Notes: generated from the sequence alone by a model not told the origin. Shown: positions 23,291-37,700, counted from the stretch's first letter. The stretch is DNA of 64,000 nucleotides from Gymnorhina tibicen (GCA_013399875.1 VXAZ01009309.1:1305224-1369223), one strand, 5' to 3'. Numbers and translations: made by a program.

Positions 23291-26200
23291 GATCGAGTGT
23301 TTGTGGTGGGGCTTGTTTTATAGTAATTGTCCTGTTGTCTTCTAGAATTTTCCCTTTTCGCTGATTTGGCCAAAAGCCACAGAAAAATATTGATGCCTGG
23401 GGGAGAGAATGCATTTTGATTTTAGAGTTTGGACATTATCGTAAAATGGGGCTGTATTGCACTTTGAAAAACCTCATTATCACACTGTGAAAGGGTTAAA
23501 TTTACAAAACCTCTTTTATGTGCACTCATTTCTTTGCAAGTTTTTCCACTTGCTGGGTTCTGTGTGTCTTCAGCTGATTCTGTGGTGGGATTCAGTATTT
23601 GGCTGCACGAAGGCTCACCTGCCTTAAATTGTACTTTTCACCACCTCATCAGTAAGTTCATTTATTTACCGTGACACTTTCTGCTGTGTCTCAACTGTGG
23701 TGCGAGAGCCCACAGATTCAGCATTCTTTGAACAATCTGCACCGTTAAAACACCCAAATATTAGAGTTTAGATTCAGGTGCTTTTTAAAGGCTTGATTTC
23801 CTACACGTGTACACAATGTAAGGCTGATCTGTTTGTTGGAATATCTTCTGTGGGATTTTTTTAAGGAATGGAATAGTGGGTGCAAAGGGGAGGGGTGAAC
23901 CTGGTTTCTCCCAAGGACAGGGCAGCATTGACCAGTACTGACTGCTCTTTTCCAGAGATGGAGAAGAAATGGGAATCCGCTTCCCCCTTTTTTCCATCCT
24001 CTTCCACTGGAGAAATAGGATTGTTGTCCTTAAGATTTGTCATCATCTTTGAATCTTTGTGCTGGTGTTTGTAGCCTCAGACTGGACTTCTACTGAAGTA
24101 TTTCCTGAGCAGCTGAAATCACATGGGTTGCACTGGATTTCACCCACTTCTCCAGAGGTGACTCGGCTGCCTTCATGCGTCTACCAGGAGCACTTTGTTC
24201 ACGTTAGTGAGCCAGGCTGGAGTCATTCAGCTCAACAAAAGCTTGAGCCTATCGAAATTCTTTAATAACCCGTGAAAATTATTAAGTACTTAAATTGGAA
24301 AGATGGATATATTTTGTTGTTGTTTGAGAAGGAGGGTTTACAGGTGAATAAGGAAGGACGTCCCATCCTCACTGGGTCTGGATGAGAGCTTGGAACAGGA
24401 AAAGGCACAGATTTGTGATGCATTCTTTGAACTGGTGTTAATAGGAATGTTCTTCTGTGCAGTGTACAGACCCTGACATTAGCAACAAGGATTTTAGTGT
24501 ATGTAGTAGCAATCTGATAGGCTGAGCCTTCGAATTCTTCTTGTTAACTAAAAATTCTTACCTGATTTACAGTGGCTTCATGCTTTGTGTTTTTCCTTTG
24601 CATACATGAATTAAATGAATAGGAACACTGTCTGGGGCTTGGTGAGAAGGTAGTTCTCTCCAAGTGAGAAGCAGACACTGCTCTTTTTGGAATGAATTGG
24701 AAGATGGGGAAGGGACCCAGCACAGAGAACAAGGAGGAGCCAGGACTGCTGGGTTCCATTAGTGACAGAAGCCATGAGTGCACCTGGGGTACTTTTGTTC
24801 TGGCAGGCTGAGGTAAGAAGGTTTTGGGTGCTTTTTCTTGGTAAGGCTTCGCTTAATTCAGTGCAGTCTGTGCGAGATCAATACTTTTATTCATTTATAT
24901 AATTTAAATTTATAATTACTATTTAAAAGAAGTTTACATATAATACACAATTTTGAAAGGAAGGAAAGAGAACTGATAATGAAACTGGGCTGTCCTACAA
25001 CAGAGGAAGAACTTCTTTTGCTAGTTTAAAGTTGTAATTACAAGTCAAAGCTGCCAGCAGTGACTGTGTATAACCCCTGGGCAGACACAGCCTTAAAAAA
25101 AAAACCCAAACAAAAAAGCCCCTCCATCTCTCTCTCCATTTAAATCCCTTTAACCTGGTTTCTTTCCTTCCCCTTTGTGCTGTTAGGTTTCTGTGTAGAC
25201 ACAAAAAATGTTACTGGTTAATTATGTATGAAAAAGTCCAGTCTTTATTTTCTGAGGATTTACTACAGTTGTATGTTGAATAAAATGGTAATAAGTGAAA
25301 TCAATGTTTTGCTTCCATACGTATCTATATGATACTTTGAAGCCTTGCAGAAGATGTTTGGTAATGGCTGGAAATGCTTGGAACACTTTTTGGACAGTCT
25401 GTTTGGTCCGTGAGTTGTATCGACCCTGCAATCCCTGTTCTACTTAAAATGCTTGGGAGATGAAAGCAAATGGCAAACTGCTTCTGTTAGACATGGCAAA
25501 GGCCACAAAATACATGTATAAATCATGGGCAATTGGATCTCTGATTCAACACTACAACAGATCTGTGCCTAATAAAAATGTTGCTGTTGAGCCTCTGATG
25601 CCTTCATAGATTTTTTTTTTCATTATTATTTTGTTAGCAGTGGCTTCAGCACTTGCACTGACTGTCAGTGAGAGCTGGAGAGCAGAGATTCCTCAGTTCC
25701 TTTGCACGGGCCTTACAGAGAAAAGAGAGGGCAGGCAGGACTCGGAGCTGCAGCCTGACCTTCTTTCACAGAAACTGGAGTTTCTTACAAGCTGCAACTG
25801 TAGCAAACCAGGGCGACTCTCTGTGCTGGGTGACAGGAAATTGAGCTGAAGTGGCTCAGAAAATGTGCGAACGCCCCGAGTGCGTGTGCAGGGCCGGAGG
25901 GGCTCCGGGTGCTGCAGGCATTCTGCCTTAACTTGACATGTTTATAAAACAGTTTACATCTCAAAAGTTTAGGGTTTTTACCCCTGCTGATTCGCTTAAA
26001 CAGACACTGGCTCTTATTTTCAGTTGCTTGTCAGAATATATATGGAAAAGTGATGAACCTAGTGAAGAGGGAGCTTGACATCAATTAAATTTAGCTATCT
26101 GCTTTGTGTTTCTTCTTCCTGATACACTGTCTCCAGTATAGCTTTTCCAAACTTCCTGTGGTTTTTCTATTATTGTCCTTCTAAGTTTTACAAGACAGAG

Positions 26201-26711
26201 ATGAGCTATTTGAAACTACTGTTCCAGGAAAAGAAGAATAGAATTTTGTATTACATCTGCTCATTTGTTGTCTTCCATTTTCACCTCTGCCATTGACCAT
26301 TTTGTAGACTCTAGAAACTTCTTTCAGAAAGTCTGTAAGGCCTAGTATCTTCTCTTGCTCAAGTATCTTTAAATAAGATGATAGTAATTTAAATAAGCTA
26401 ACAATGCCTTATGGCTGGAGTAGGGCATGTGAAGTCTTTGCTGCAGAAGCTTTACTCTGTGTGATCAGCTGGTGATGATGTTTGAATCAGAAGCCTCCCT
26501 CTCTTTCTATCATGTTTTTCTCTCACTGACCACTAGAAACAGAAATTATTTATGACCATCTAGCGAATTTGAAGTTTTATCTGCAGGCATGGCTGGCTGC
26601 ACTCAGATGCTGAGTGCATAAGAAGTTACTTGGGTGGTATTAGGAAGAATACTGGGCAGAACTTCCTAGTTAAGCTGGACCTGCTCGTTGGTAAGTGCAG
26701 CCATGAGCTGT

Positions 26712-26726
26712 AAAAAAAAAAAAAAA
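26712..26726. repeat. A15 homopolymer
   Basis: Fifteen consecutive A read directly. No retroelement body is recognisable upstream, so a simple homopolymer is the safest call. Confidence 0.9.
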
Positions 26727-27426
26727 GGTATGTCCTGGGAAGTATCGATATTGGAAATGAATATTAAAGTCATATTTTCAACAGTCAAACTTAAGTCTCT
26801 CCCTGCTTGTAAATCACAGGTTGCAAAGAATGCCCATACCGTGCCTGGCATTGGAGTAAAGATGCTGATTTTGTGTTCCACTATGTACGTGCATGTACAC
26901 ATCATTATTCTTAGTTGAAAGTTGAAGTGTTGTCCTTTAACACTGGTGTTTATTTATTTCCATGTTGATTTTGGTACCAAGGCTGAGCTGTGTACTTGCA
27001 TTAATGTCGTAGTGGGATAAAGTTACCCTCCTTGTGAGTTAGTAGCAGCCAGAAGTACAGGGAGTTGTTTACAGAGAGCCCATCGATTCTGCCTTTCTGT
27101 GGAAGCATTCAAGCAGCAAGCCCTGCACAGTCTGTTTGGCACAGTAGCCGCTCTCAGCTGGCCCCGTGCCCTCCTGCTGTTAGGCAGGGCAGAGGATGTG
27201 CCAGATCCCGCCTTGTGCCGGAGCAGAGCCTGCCTGCAAATCTGCTTGTAGTTAGCCTGGGGCCTTTTGGCAGCACTCTACAGCCGATTGATTTAGTTGC
27301 AATCCTTTTTCCTTAATATTTTCCATCTGGCCAACAATGACCTGTAACGACAGACACAAAACAGGGTTTGAATTATGAGCAGCGTAATTGTGCAAATGCT
27401 TCCAAATCTCGCTCTGGAACCTGCAG

Positions 27427-27700
27427 CGATGGGCGCTGCTGCCGCGCGGCCGCGGGGGTTTGTTCCCCGGCGCTGGTGCGAAAGGAGAGGCCTTGGAGCT
27501 CTCCAGTTGGAGCCGTGTCCCAGAGAAACGCGCGTTCCGGTTAAACTCGGAGCGTGCTCCGTTCTTGCTTTTCCCTGCTTTCTGCTGCTCCTGAGCCGGG
27601 GCTGCGGCGCTCGCAGCCTCAGCTTCCTCACGCTCCCCTTGCACACGCTGCCAGGTCCGAACCCTCCCGTGGGGCCCGCAGCCAGCGGGAGAGTGGGATC
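27427..27700 (+). promoter_or_regulatory. CpG-island-like block, possible alternative DENND1A promoter
   Basis: I count about 28 CpGs in roughly 290 bp, including gccgcgcggccgcgg near 27439-27453 and aaacgcgcg near 27527. Within and after it, an open frame from an ATG in strong context (gcgATGg at 27429) reaches a consensus splice donor (ggaag then gtgagt, exon end 27745) in phase 2. That is the phase required by the next DENND1A exon at 38606. This makes an internal promoter with an alternative first exon conceivable. Long open frames also occur on the opposite strand, as expected from CpG-rich sequence, so the open frame alone is weak evidence. Confidence 0.45.
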
Positions 27701-28753
27701 CTGGTGGGATCCTGGAGCAGGGCTGGGGCAGGCAGGGCAAGGAAGGTGAGTATGGAAATGCTCCTGGACACGCAGCAACAGGTTTGGGGCCTTGCACTGT
27801 CAGGGATGTTCCGAGCTCCCAGACCTGCAGCCATGTTTTCCAGAGGGAGCTGCTTCTGGAGCTGGGCTGTGTGTCAGCTCTCCGAGTTCTGGACAAGCAG
27901 AATTATTGCTTCCATTACGGTGATCCCTAATGCTTCTAGTCCTCTGTGTCTTTAAAGTCTGTATCCTTGAAGAAAATTTGTGAACTTACTTGTGCAGTTC
28001 CATGCATTCCAGCAGTCCTGGCCCTGCAAGCTTTTCTGTGTGCAGTTTGCCACCTTCTCCTGGGAATGCTTTGGGGTGCAAAAGGGTTCGTGGTTTTTTC
28101 CAATGGTGGCAATAAATCATGCACAAACTTTTAGTGATCTTGTTGGTTGTAATATTTACAGGAAAATGAGAAATCCTGTAGCTTCCCCAGTTGAACTGAA
28201 GAAGGCTCCTGAGTGAATTCACATTCACACTGGCTACAGGCCTGAGAGACCTGAGACCCAGGATCCCTAAAAACAAGCACCACCCCCCGCCCCTTCTTTT
28301 CCTCTTCCCTCTACATTGCCAGTCCGGGGCAATACTAATTTAACTGACTAAGAGTAAATGTGAAGAATAGTGAAGGTATGTCAAAGGAAGTTTATTGCAG
28401 ATTTTGTTGAAGCTTTAATCTTGACCGCAAGTCAAAACACTTTTGTAAAATATCAATGAGAAGGATCACAACAAAAATGTCAAGTGTTAGTAATGTATCA
28501 CTACTGGTGGAATTGGATAAAGCTGAGAGTGCTACATTCAGTCCAGCTACTTCACTGGTCTTGCCTTCTGACCAGAAACCAATTTTACTTAATTAATTAG
28601 GCCTTCGTGTCGCGCCTTCTTTCGTTGCTGAACAACTGTAACAGAAGTAATTAAATCATGTCACTTTTTATTACCTTTGGCCCTGGCTGACTGGCTTGGA
28701 AACTTCATCTTAGAGCTAATACAAACTGAATTAGTGCATCACCTTGGGGAAAA

Positions 28754-28762
28754 CCCCCCCCC
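28754..28762. repeat. C9 homopolymer
   Basis: Nine consecutive C after gaaaa, read directly. It is an assembly-error-prone simple tract with no evident function. Confidence 0.85.
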
Positions 28763-31700
28763 GGCATCAAAAAAGCAGGGAGGAAGTAGTTAAAGTACTA
28801 GATGGATAGATCCTCTCTTCCACAAATGGATCATTTTTGGGTTGCTGTCTGAAGGCTTACAAATGCATCTGTCAGGAGCGAGAGCATCCTGTCCCTGCTG
28901 ACAGATGTGTACAACATTCCCAATGAGATTACATGGCAACTTCCTCCTTCAAACCTGGAGCTGTGGCAGAGCCCTCGGGTTATGCAGAGGTAATTGGAGA
29001 CGCTGGGGCTGCTCGAGAGGTGGAACTGCTGAGAAAAGCTGCTGGAGTAACTTGTGCATATTGTTCCAATAGGAGCCGTGGTCCAGGCACTCTGTAATCA
29101 CGGGAGAGAGGCTTTGTGTGGCTTCCTAGAGGCAGAGTTCCCTGGGCTGTGCAGGGAGCCCAAATAAAACCTCTCATTTGTAACCCTGGCTGTTTATGAA
29201 CATGCTTGATAAGGGACAGATCTTCCTCCACACTGAGTGAGCATTACCTGCTGTAACTTTCCTCAGTGTGTTTTAGAATTTATTAGTGCTTGAGTATTCA
29301 GAGAATAAAATGATTGTGGGCAATTTCCTGTTTTAATCGTTTGCTTAAGCTGGTGGTTAGACAAGAGGTCTCATAAATAAAAATTGGGCTTGCTGGCCAG
29401 GAAACGGGCCAGAAAGACTTTTCTGTTAATTTATGTGTCATACATTTTCAGGAATTCTGTGGATAGGTTCATCAACAGTGTTACTGCAGGTGAAGAGTCA
29501 AGTGCTATCATTTTGTGTGCTTATTTTTACATCTGAATGTTTGCTGTGAATCCTAAACCATAAGCATAAACAATCTGCACTCAAATGTCAGACCCTGACT
29601 TGATCTTTATAGCCTTCCTATTGACATCTTGCTCTGCAAGTACTTGTTTGCTGTAAGTAAGGTGATTTTTACATGCCTAGCCCAGTCCCTCGCATTCTCA
29701 AATTATCAGTTGCAAGTACCGCAATGCTGACATAATCATGAATTTTTCACTTGGCTCTTTCAGCTCTGCTTGGGTTTGGGTTTAACTTTTATGACTTCCT
29801 ACCAACTTTGGTTATTGTTAGGAGCTGTGTGTGCTGCCTCTGAGCATGTGAATATTTCTTCACTGTGATGAAGCTCCCTCCCTGTGAAGGAACTGTAAAA
29901 CCCCTTGCTTCACTTAACTTTGTTTCTTGCCAAGGGAACACAAGTGGTTTGGGGAATGCAGAAGAGGGGTACGTGTAATGGATTTCTCCTCTGTTACTTA
30001 AATATACTCATTCCCTACCCCAGTGTTCTCTGTAGTTAATTTACCAGAATGCAGGGACTCACCATCGTCTCTCAGAACTCACACACAGGTATCACAAATA
30101 CACACCTGATGCTCAGCTTTGGCTTTTCAGTGTGTGGCAAATCCCCTTAGCAGCTGAGCACAGCTGGCTGCTGTGCAGTGGGGCTCGTGAACACAGAGGT
30201 GTGTAAAATTCTTCTTCCCTTCAGGAATTTATCTGCGTTACAGATGGTGACACAAACTCTGTCCCTGAGTGGCTTTGGAGCTCACTGCAGCACGTGTCAG
30301 AGCATGGGGCCTGGTGGCTGGGAGGGGGCACTTTTGATTTATAATAAAAAGTTCATAATGCCACTGAAATTTCAGCTGAAACTTAGTACTAGAGGGCATA
30401 GCTTGACAAGCACATATGACTGGAGTCAGTAATGAAAAGGAGCTGTTTCTCTGGTCAAGGAAAAAGGGTTAATTTGCGTTGGGATGAAAAGGCTGTTCAG
30501 GATCTACTATTTCAACCTGTGATAGACTTAACAGCAGGCTTTGATCCCCAAATGAAATGTGATGGATTTCAACTGATGCCAGATGTCTCAAACCTAGTGG
30601 GATCTCTGATTGTCTGCCACATCTAGAATTCTCTCTTCCAGCACTTTCATGTGTGCTTTTAAACGTGGTTTGAGAAGAGAGATTCCTTGACAAGCTAAGC
30701 CTTTGGAATCCTCTCTCTGTATTGTCACTTTGGCGGGGATCTTGAGGCTCTCATGCTGTCTAGTGCATCCTGCTTTTTAAAATCCAGCTTCGTGTGCCAA
30801 ACTGCTCCAACGCCTTCATAACCAATTTTTTTTAAGTCCGGATAATTTAGAGCCAGTATCATCTGTAACTTTTCTCAGTTTAAGGCTGTTCTCTACCCTC
30901 TTCGTATTTGTTATTTAGAGCATTTTACCCTGGCTGAGTAAAACCATTGGTCAATGTGTTTCTGTTAGTGTTAAAGGGAACGTAATGGTTGACTTTTTTA
31001 CTCCAAGGATATATCGTTGCATTTCATAAATCTCATTATAAAGTGTCGAGCCCTTCAGCATGCCCATCTTCTCACCCAGTGGGTTTTTTGGGATATCCTT
31101 TGCCTGTGAGTTTAGTAAGAGCATACAGACATAATTGTCAGTGTGTGCTGTAAGTGCAAACAAATGTTCTTCTTTATGTACCTTTATTTCCTGTCGCTCC
31201 TTCAGTCCTTTGCTCTCAGACATGCTTGAGAAGTTTCTTTGTTGCTCTTCAACTAAAAAACTCCAAATATCTACAAGTTTCTCTTCTGAAAAGGAGTGAG
31301 ACACCTTGTGATTGTGAATGATCTACCAGAGGGCAAACAGACAGTCCCCACAACAGACCAGGCCACAAAGATACTTCTGAAATAAACTGAATACAAAATA
31401 GTATATCATAAAATCCAATATGCTTTCTAAAATTTAAGAGTGATTATTAATTCACAAGGAGAAAGCTTGACTATGGAAGGTACTTCAAATTTTGCACATT
31501 CTCAGCCATGCTGTGTTTGTGTCTGTGAACATCCAGTCCCTTGTACAGAGCAGAGGGTGGTGGTTCTGGCCCTGGGAGCCAGAAGGTGTGGGATTCCTGC
31601 TTCCCAGGGTGATCTGTAGTGCTCCAGGCTCCTAAAACTCATTGGTTTTGGATGGAATGTTTTCCAGTGAAAGTCCAAGGCACGTTTTTCATGAAGAAAC

Positions 31701-34700
31701 TGTTTCTTTTTCAGACTGTAAAATGAAGTTGTTTTGTCCCTTCTACACGAGAGGCTGGGAGATGGCTGTGGGTGCTGCACGGTGCCCCACAGTGTCATGC
31801 TAAACTCCTCTGAATTCCTCCTATTTACAGAAATTCCACAGTGCAGCTGCACTGGACTCTTTTTCCTCCCAAGGTTTTAGAGTGACCACAAAGAGCCCGG
31901 GGAAGGGTGACAGCTTTGTCCCACTCAGCCTGCAGCTCCCGTTGCCATGTCCCAATTAAATGGCAGTGCACGAACAAAAGCCCCTCGGAACGGGCACCTC
32001 GAGCTGCCCTGGCACTTCTTAGCTTGACTAAAATGTAAAATTATTACATCATAAATCTCTTTGTTGCAGTTTTCTGGCTCCGTGTTGTTCTGGGGGCATT
32101 CAGCTCCCTTGAGCTCCTTTGTGAGCTGCAGCTCCAGGGCCACGGGAGCTCTTTGGGAAGGGCTGGGCTCAGTGCTGGCATTTAGGGAACTTGGGAGGCT
32201 TTGTGCGAGGGAGACTTGCTCTAACTGCTCAGGCTTGGTCACACTGTGCAGGAAAACAGGAACGGGGATGTTTTAATTGACTTTTATTGTTAATACACAG
32301 TGGCAAGTCAGCAAAGTAAGCACTTGCTGTTGGCAATTATTTATTAAGATGCTCCATAGGATGAGATCCAGTTCTGTGGGGTTTAGTACTTCTGAAATAT
32401 GTACATGAGTCATGCTTAAGCTGCATAACTTTCAGCTGAATCATGGAAGGATCACTCATGGGTAATAATCAAAGGGAAGTGTATTGCAAAATTGGGGGAA
32501 ATGCAGGAAGAGAAGAAATCCTGTGGGAGCAAGGAGAGGCAAGGGTGCAGCTGGCTTTGTGCACTGGCAGGGGCACTTAGAGTGGGGCAGGTCTGAATCA
32601 GGCAAAACTGAAATAAATAAATAAAAAGCTGATGTTCAAAGGAGGCTGTGGGCTGCTCCCGTGGAAGGTAAGACTGCATCTCATCCACATGCACGGGGGT
32701 TGCTATGGAGATTTGGGGTGTCTGTGCTTAAGCTGGTCAGTGTGAAAAGGTGTCAATAGACTGAGTCTAGAGCAGAGAATAACGAGGCACTGAGGTCCAT
32801 GAGGTGCAGGGAAGGCACTGGAACAGAGAAACAGCTGAACTGGGAGTTTAGCCTACGGAAATTCCCAAATGAGCCTAGAGTGCCGTGCTTCTTTCAAATG
32901 CATTTTGTAAAGATGCTGGAAACACTGGGTGACGGAAGGAAGAGAAGGTGGGGAAAAGATTTAATCGTGTATTCCTGCAAGAAAAATAATAGCATGTGGA
33001 GAGTCATCCCTCTCTTGAGCAGAGAAAAGGGATTAGTTTTAAAAATTTGTAGTTTAATATCACTTTACTTCATCTTAACTGTTAAAAATTAAGGTGAAAT
33101 TTAGAAATAATTAAAAAAAGAAATTAATACTTTTAATGAAGGGAAAGAAAAGGTGTTCTGATAATACGTTTTTGCTATGTAAAATCACGTTTGCATAGAA
33201 CCCCTGAAGAGCATCGTGGCTTGGCAAACAAAACTTAGTTCATCATTAGAACCATTACTAACTGAAAATAGAACATGATTCCATGATTAGGAGTAATGCT
33301 GACTGGGGGTAGAATCATCAGTTGCTAGGTACAGGAGGATGGAAAGACGCAATATTGGGTTTAAGAATAAATTGCAGAGTTTTATCTTTAAACGCAGGAA
33401 GTCCTAAGATAACAAGTCACCAAGAGACTGGAGTAGTTTTTGATATGTTTGCCATCCTTGCACTTTTTCAAACACGGTGTTGGGATTATCCACAAAGATC
33501 CTTCTGAGTTCCTGCTGAGGATCTGTCGTTTGTCCTGCAGGAACTGACAGGTACCATGAGTCAGAAGGTGTGTTCTGCTTCACCAGGAACCTTCACTGGG
33601 TTCATACATTGAAATGAAAAGTGGCTCTAGTAATATTAATAATAGTAATAAGAAGAAGCAATTCCATCTCTTTTTTTCAATCTGCTGAATCTTACTTGGG
33701 ATATTCAACTGTCTCCTTACTGTGCTGGAGTTCTGCTGTTGGGTACAGTGATGGTGTGGAGGGGACACAGGGAGAGGTGCAGGTGCCCCTGTGGCACAGG
33801 TCACTCCTGTTGCAGGGTGTCACCCCGCTGGGCTCCACGGTGACATCAGTGCCACAGCCAAGGACCTGGGCTCCTGGGTGGGAAGTATTATTTGTTACTA
33901 TCTGTTCTTCAGAGCCCACGGACTGAAGCACTGGGTGTTTTAGTGGCACATGCACGAGTCATGCTGGCAGAAGAAGCATTTGGCCTGAATTTCCTTTCCC
34001 TTACACTTTTGCCAGTGAAGTTAGTGATGATGCATCTGTAGTTCATATAATAACTGAGGTCATGATTGTATTCTGTGCTGTAGGTCACTGTAGATTATTG
34101 TGCTGAGCAAAAAGGTCAAGATTTGGGAACTCCTTGAAACCAATCCTGGCTAATACAGACAGATTTTGTAAGCCTGTCACCACAGAGAAGTGTGCCCATC
34201 TGCAAAATGGAAATGACTGTTCTGTTTTGCAAGGGAGATGGCAGTTGGTTATGCTGTTATCAAAATATATATAGTATGTGTTATAAATAAATACATGTTA
34301 AAAATTCCACTTCTGATCTGTGTGAATGGAAGGAGTAAAAGTTATGTGTGCTTGCAACTCAGTCTAGGAGATGCTGCATGAAATGTGTTGATGTCAGACT
34401 AGTTACTGAGTCCCATTAATTTCAAATGCGAGCTGTACCTGAGTGCAGCTCAGCCTGTACAGGGCCCGGGAGCTGCTCCGGTGCTCTGGGAATTGTGTGA
34501 ACCAAGGTGGGACTTCACAGGTTCAGAGGAAACCAAAGGTGCCACAGGTACCTTTCCACAAGTGCTGGCTTTGCTTTTTCGTGGTGTCAGCACACCAGTA
34601 AATGGAATGTTGGAGCTGGCAATATTAAAAATTAGTTTTATGAACGGTTGCTATGGTAATTGGCAAATCTTCATAAATCATTTGAAAAGGTCCCCCTTGC

Positions 34701-37700
34701 CACTGGGGCTTGCTGCCGCTGCACTGGAACTTGGAGCGTTTTTGCTGACAAAGTTCCCAAACCCTGGAGTGCTCCCTGGGAGTTAGGTTTGATGAGTTCA
34801 GCATTCCCAGCTTGGTTATCCCGCTATTGCGTCCTCCTTCCTGGTTGCTTGCTACAAGTAACACTGGAAAGTCTCTCCTTTTTTTAAGCTGACTTCACTG
34901 GAGATTTACCTTTCTAACAGTAAGCAAATTCCTGCTTCTGCCCCGTGTTTGGTGTTTGCCCAGCCCTGCTCTGCCCTTGCCCCTGGGTGGACACGGTGTC
35001 TGTGGGACAGCTGTGGGGATTTGGAGAGGTACGTGCTGTAACTTATGACTCTCCTTCATCCTAATGAGCGCTCAGAAAATATCAAAAGAAATTATAATGG
35101 TGGAATTTTCACATCTCAAAGAAAGGACATCTATTGTCAAACCCTCTCTTCATTAGTAATGCTTCAGAACTGGATAAGAAACAGCTGTTTTTTCCTGAGG
35201 AAGGCATCTTTTCCTTGATAAAGAAATCAACTGGATGCCAGTGTAGATCTTCTTAAAGATTTCCCCAGTGCTATTCTTAGAATTGTTGCATCTTCTGGCT
35301 CGGGATAGAAATAGAGTAAAATGAGGCATGCATTTCTGGTGTGCTGTTGTGGCCTTTCTGCTCTGTATCCACAGATACTGTTTGACTTGGCTCAACTCCG
35401 GGTGTTTGTTTCAGTGAATGTCCTGGGGAAGGCGGACCCCCAGACCTGCACTGGCCCAGCCCATGGCCAAGGCTGGGGTCCTTTTCATGCTGATTTGCTC
35501 CTTTTTCTCCCTGTGCTGTTGTCTGAGCCTGGCCCTCAGCTGTTGATTTTTCACTGCTGTTTGATCCGCACATTTCGGAACCCTTTGTGTTTCCCCGGCG
35601 GCTCAGCGCCATTGTCTCAAGGTTCTGCTGCCCCTGATTGCTGTGACACATGTAGGTAATGATGTTTTGTGCTTTCAAGGAGCCACCAAGAAGGTGCTGA
35701 CAGGTGAGTCAGTGACCAAGGGGCTGTGCAGCCCTGCAGGGAGTTCGGGCAGGCCTGGCTGGGCCAGGAGCAGCTTTCCTGGCTGGGGCAGTGCCCCTCG
35801 CTGCAGGAGGCACCCCAGGTGCAGAGGGAGAGCTCAGTAGAGTTCCACACCCAGCCCTCAGCTCAGACAAGCCCCAGCTGATGAGGGTTTGCTTTCATTC
35901 TCAGGGCTTGTGGCAGATCTGTCTCTGTCAGGGTGAGGAAACTGAAAATGGGACTAAAGCTGAAAAAGAGCTGAAATTTCAGATTGCCCCTTTATTTTTG
36001 TTTACTCTTCAATCCCGATCTGATTTATGCTCATTGGAGTCTTTGAACTTCAGCTCTGCTGGGTGCTGTGCCGTCCCTGGCTGGTTTGATGTTGCTGGGA
36101 GGGGCTGCTCCACTCTCCAGGCTCTGGGCAATCTCACTGCAGAGCGCTTCCCTTCCTTTGCTTAACCTCTGACCTGTGAAAACAAGAGTTAATCAAAAGT
36201 TCTGAGGTAGCTAAGAGGAAGGGGAAGTGTTTGGTTACAAATTAAATATGAGCAAGTCATAAGCCATAAATCTTCAGTAGGGCTACCAGTTGTGCTACTT
36301 AAGGTCCACGAGGTACAGAAAGTTTTGGGTTGTAAACTCAGCCTCTGTTGCTTTGGAGGGGTGTTTAAAGGCTGCCTTGAGGATTTGCTTTTATAAGAAA
36401 AAAGAATCCACATTTTTTTCTTTTTTCCTTTTGGCAGACATCTAGAAACAAATTCAGATAACTATATTTCTTGGGGGATTTTTTAGGTTTTTTCAACTTT
36501 AACTGGTCACAGTTTGGTCTAATAAAAGCAGAACTGTTTTATTCTTGAGTAGTCAACACGTGGAATAAGTGATGAAGTAAAAGTATTGAAGATGGCAGGA
36601 TAAATTAGCTTTCTAATGTATCCAGAAATTTTGGGATGAGAGAGATCCTGAATTGTGCAGTGACAATGGAGGGAGGTGAAAACTGAAGTGATATTGTTGT
36701 GCATAATTTACACAATTTTGTGGTGGGTTTGTCTTAGTTTGTCTTGCCCCTCTCTTGAGCAAGAGCCACATAGGTCCCCATGTGTTGTGGAGTGCTGAGT
36801 TCTGCTTTGAATACCAGCTCATTTCCTCAGATTCCAAACTGTGACACTGTCCTCAAAATGGGAAATTATTCTCAAAATAGAAAAAGAAGCAGTTATGGTG
36901 AGATGCTAACCCATCATTTGGAAAACGGGGAGTGAATGTTAAAAAAAGGTCAGTAGGTTCATCAGAGGATACTGGTGAAGAGAAGGGAAAGCCAGGGAGT
37001 CTCAAGTGTAGCAGGAACGGGGCTGTACCTGCTTCTGTGTGGAGGGTTTGCTGGTGTTTTGCCATTGTGAGTATGGGACTTACCTGGGCTATTTTCATTC
37101 GAATCCTAGAGGCTCTTTCCTAGGTGCCGAGTAAAAGATTTCAGGTTGGTTTGGGCTGGAGCATCCTCATGGCTGGAGCCTACAGATGTGTCATGCTGGG
37201 TGTGTGATGGCAATAAAGAACCCCCTGGAAGCTGCGGGGATTCAGCAGTGAGCACACGGCCCCTGACAGGACAGGTGAGGAAGCTCAAGGACACCCAGGA
37301 CCTGCCCTGGTTTGGGGGCTCAGCATTGCCCTCTCAGGTCCCTGCTCTGGCTTCCCTGGGCCCCGAGGAGGTGGAGGCCTGGCAGAACCTGCTTTTATTT
37401 TCCTTTTTTACAAGATGTGATACACAGACATTAGAAACACAGCAATGGTTTTAAGGATTCTCATTTTAACTCTGTAAATGTATTTTTCCGGCCAAGTCCC
37501 TGAACGATTTAAGTAGAACTTTTAATGGTGCCTCCCTGGAAGCAGCTTTGGTTTCCCACTGCCAGGGAGCTTTCTGCCTTCCTGCTTTTCTGTCTTCTCA
37601 AACTCTTTTGATAGATGCCTTGCACGGATTTGTTTACCAGGTTCTTAATCTCTACTTAGCAGATATGTTTGGAGAGGATTTCTTGCTGCTCTTGTAATGG

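Noticed and set aside
27252..27896. 214-codon open frame on the - strand
   Set aside because: It overlaps the CpG-dense block, where stop codons are rare on both strands. The translation is low-complexity in Pro, Ala, Arg and Ser with no recognised domain.
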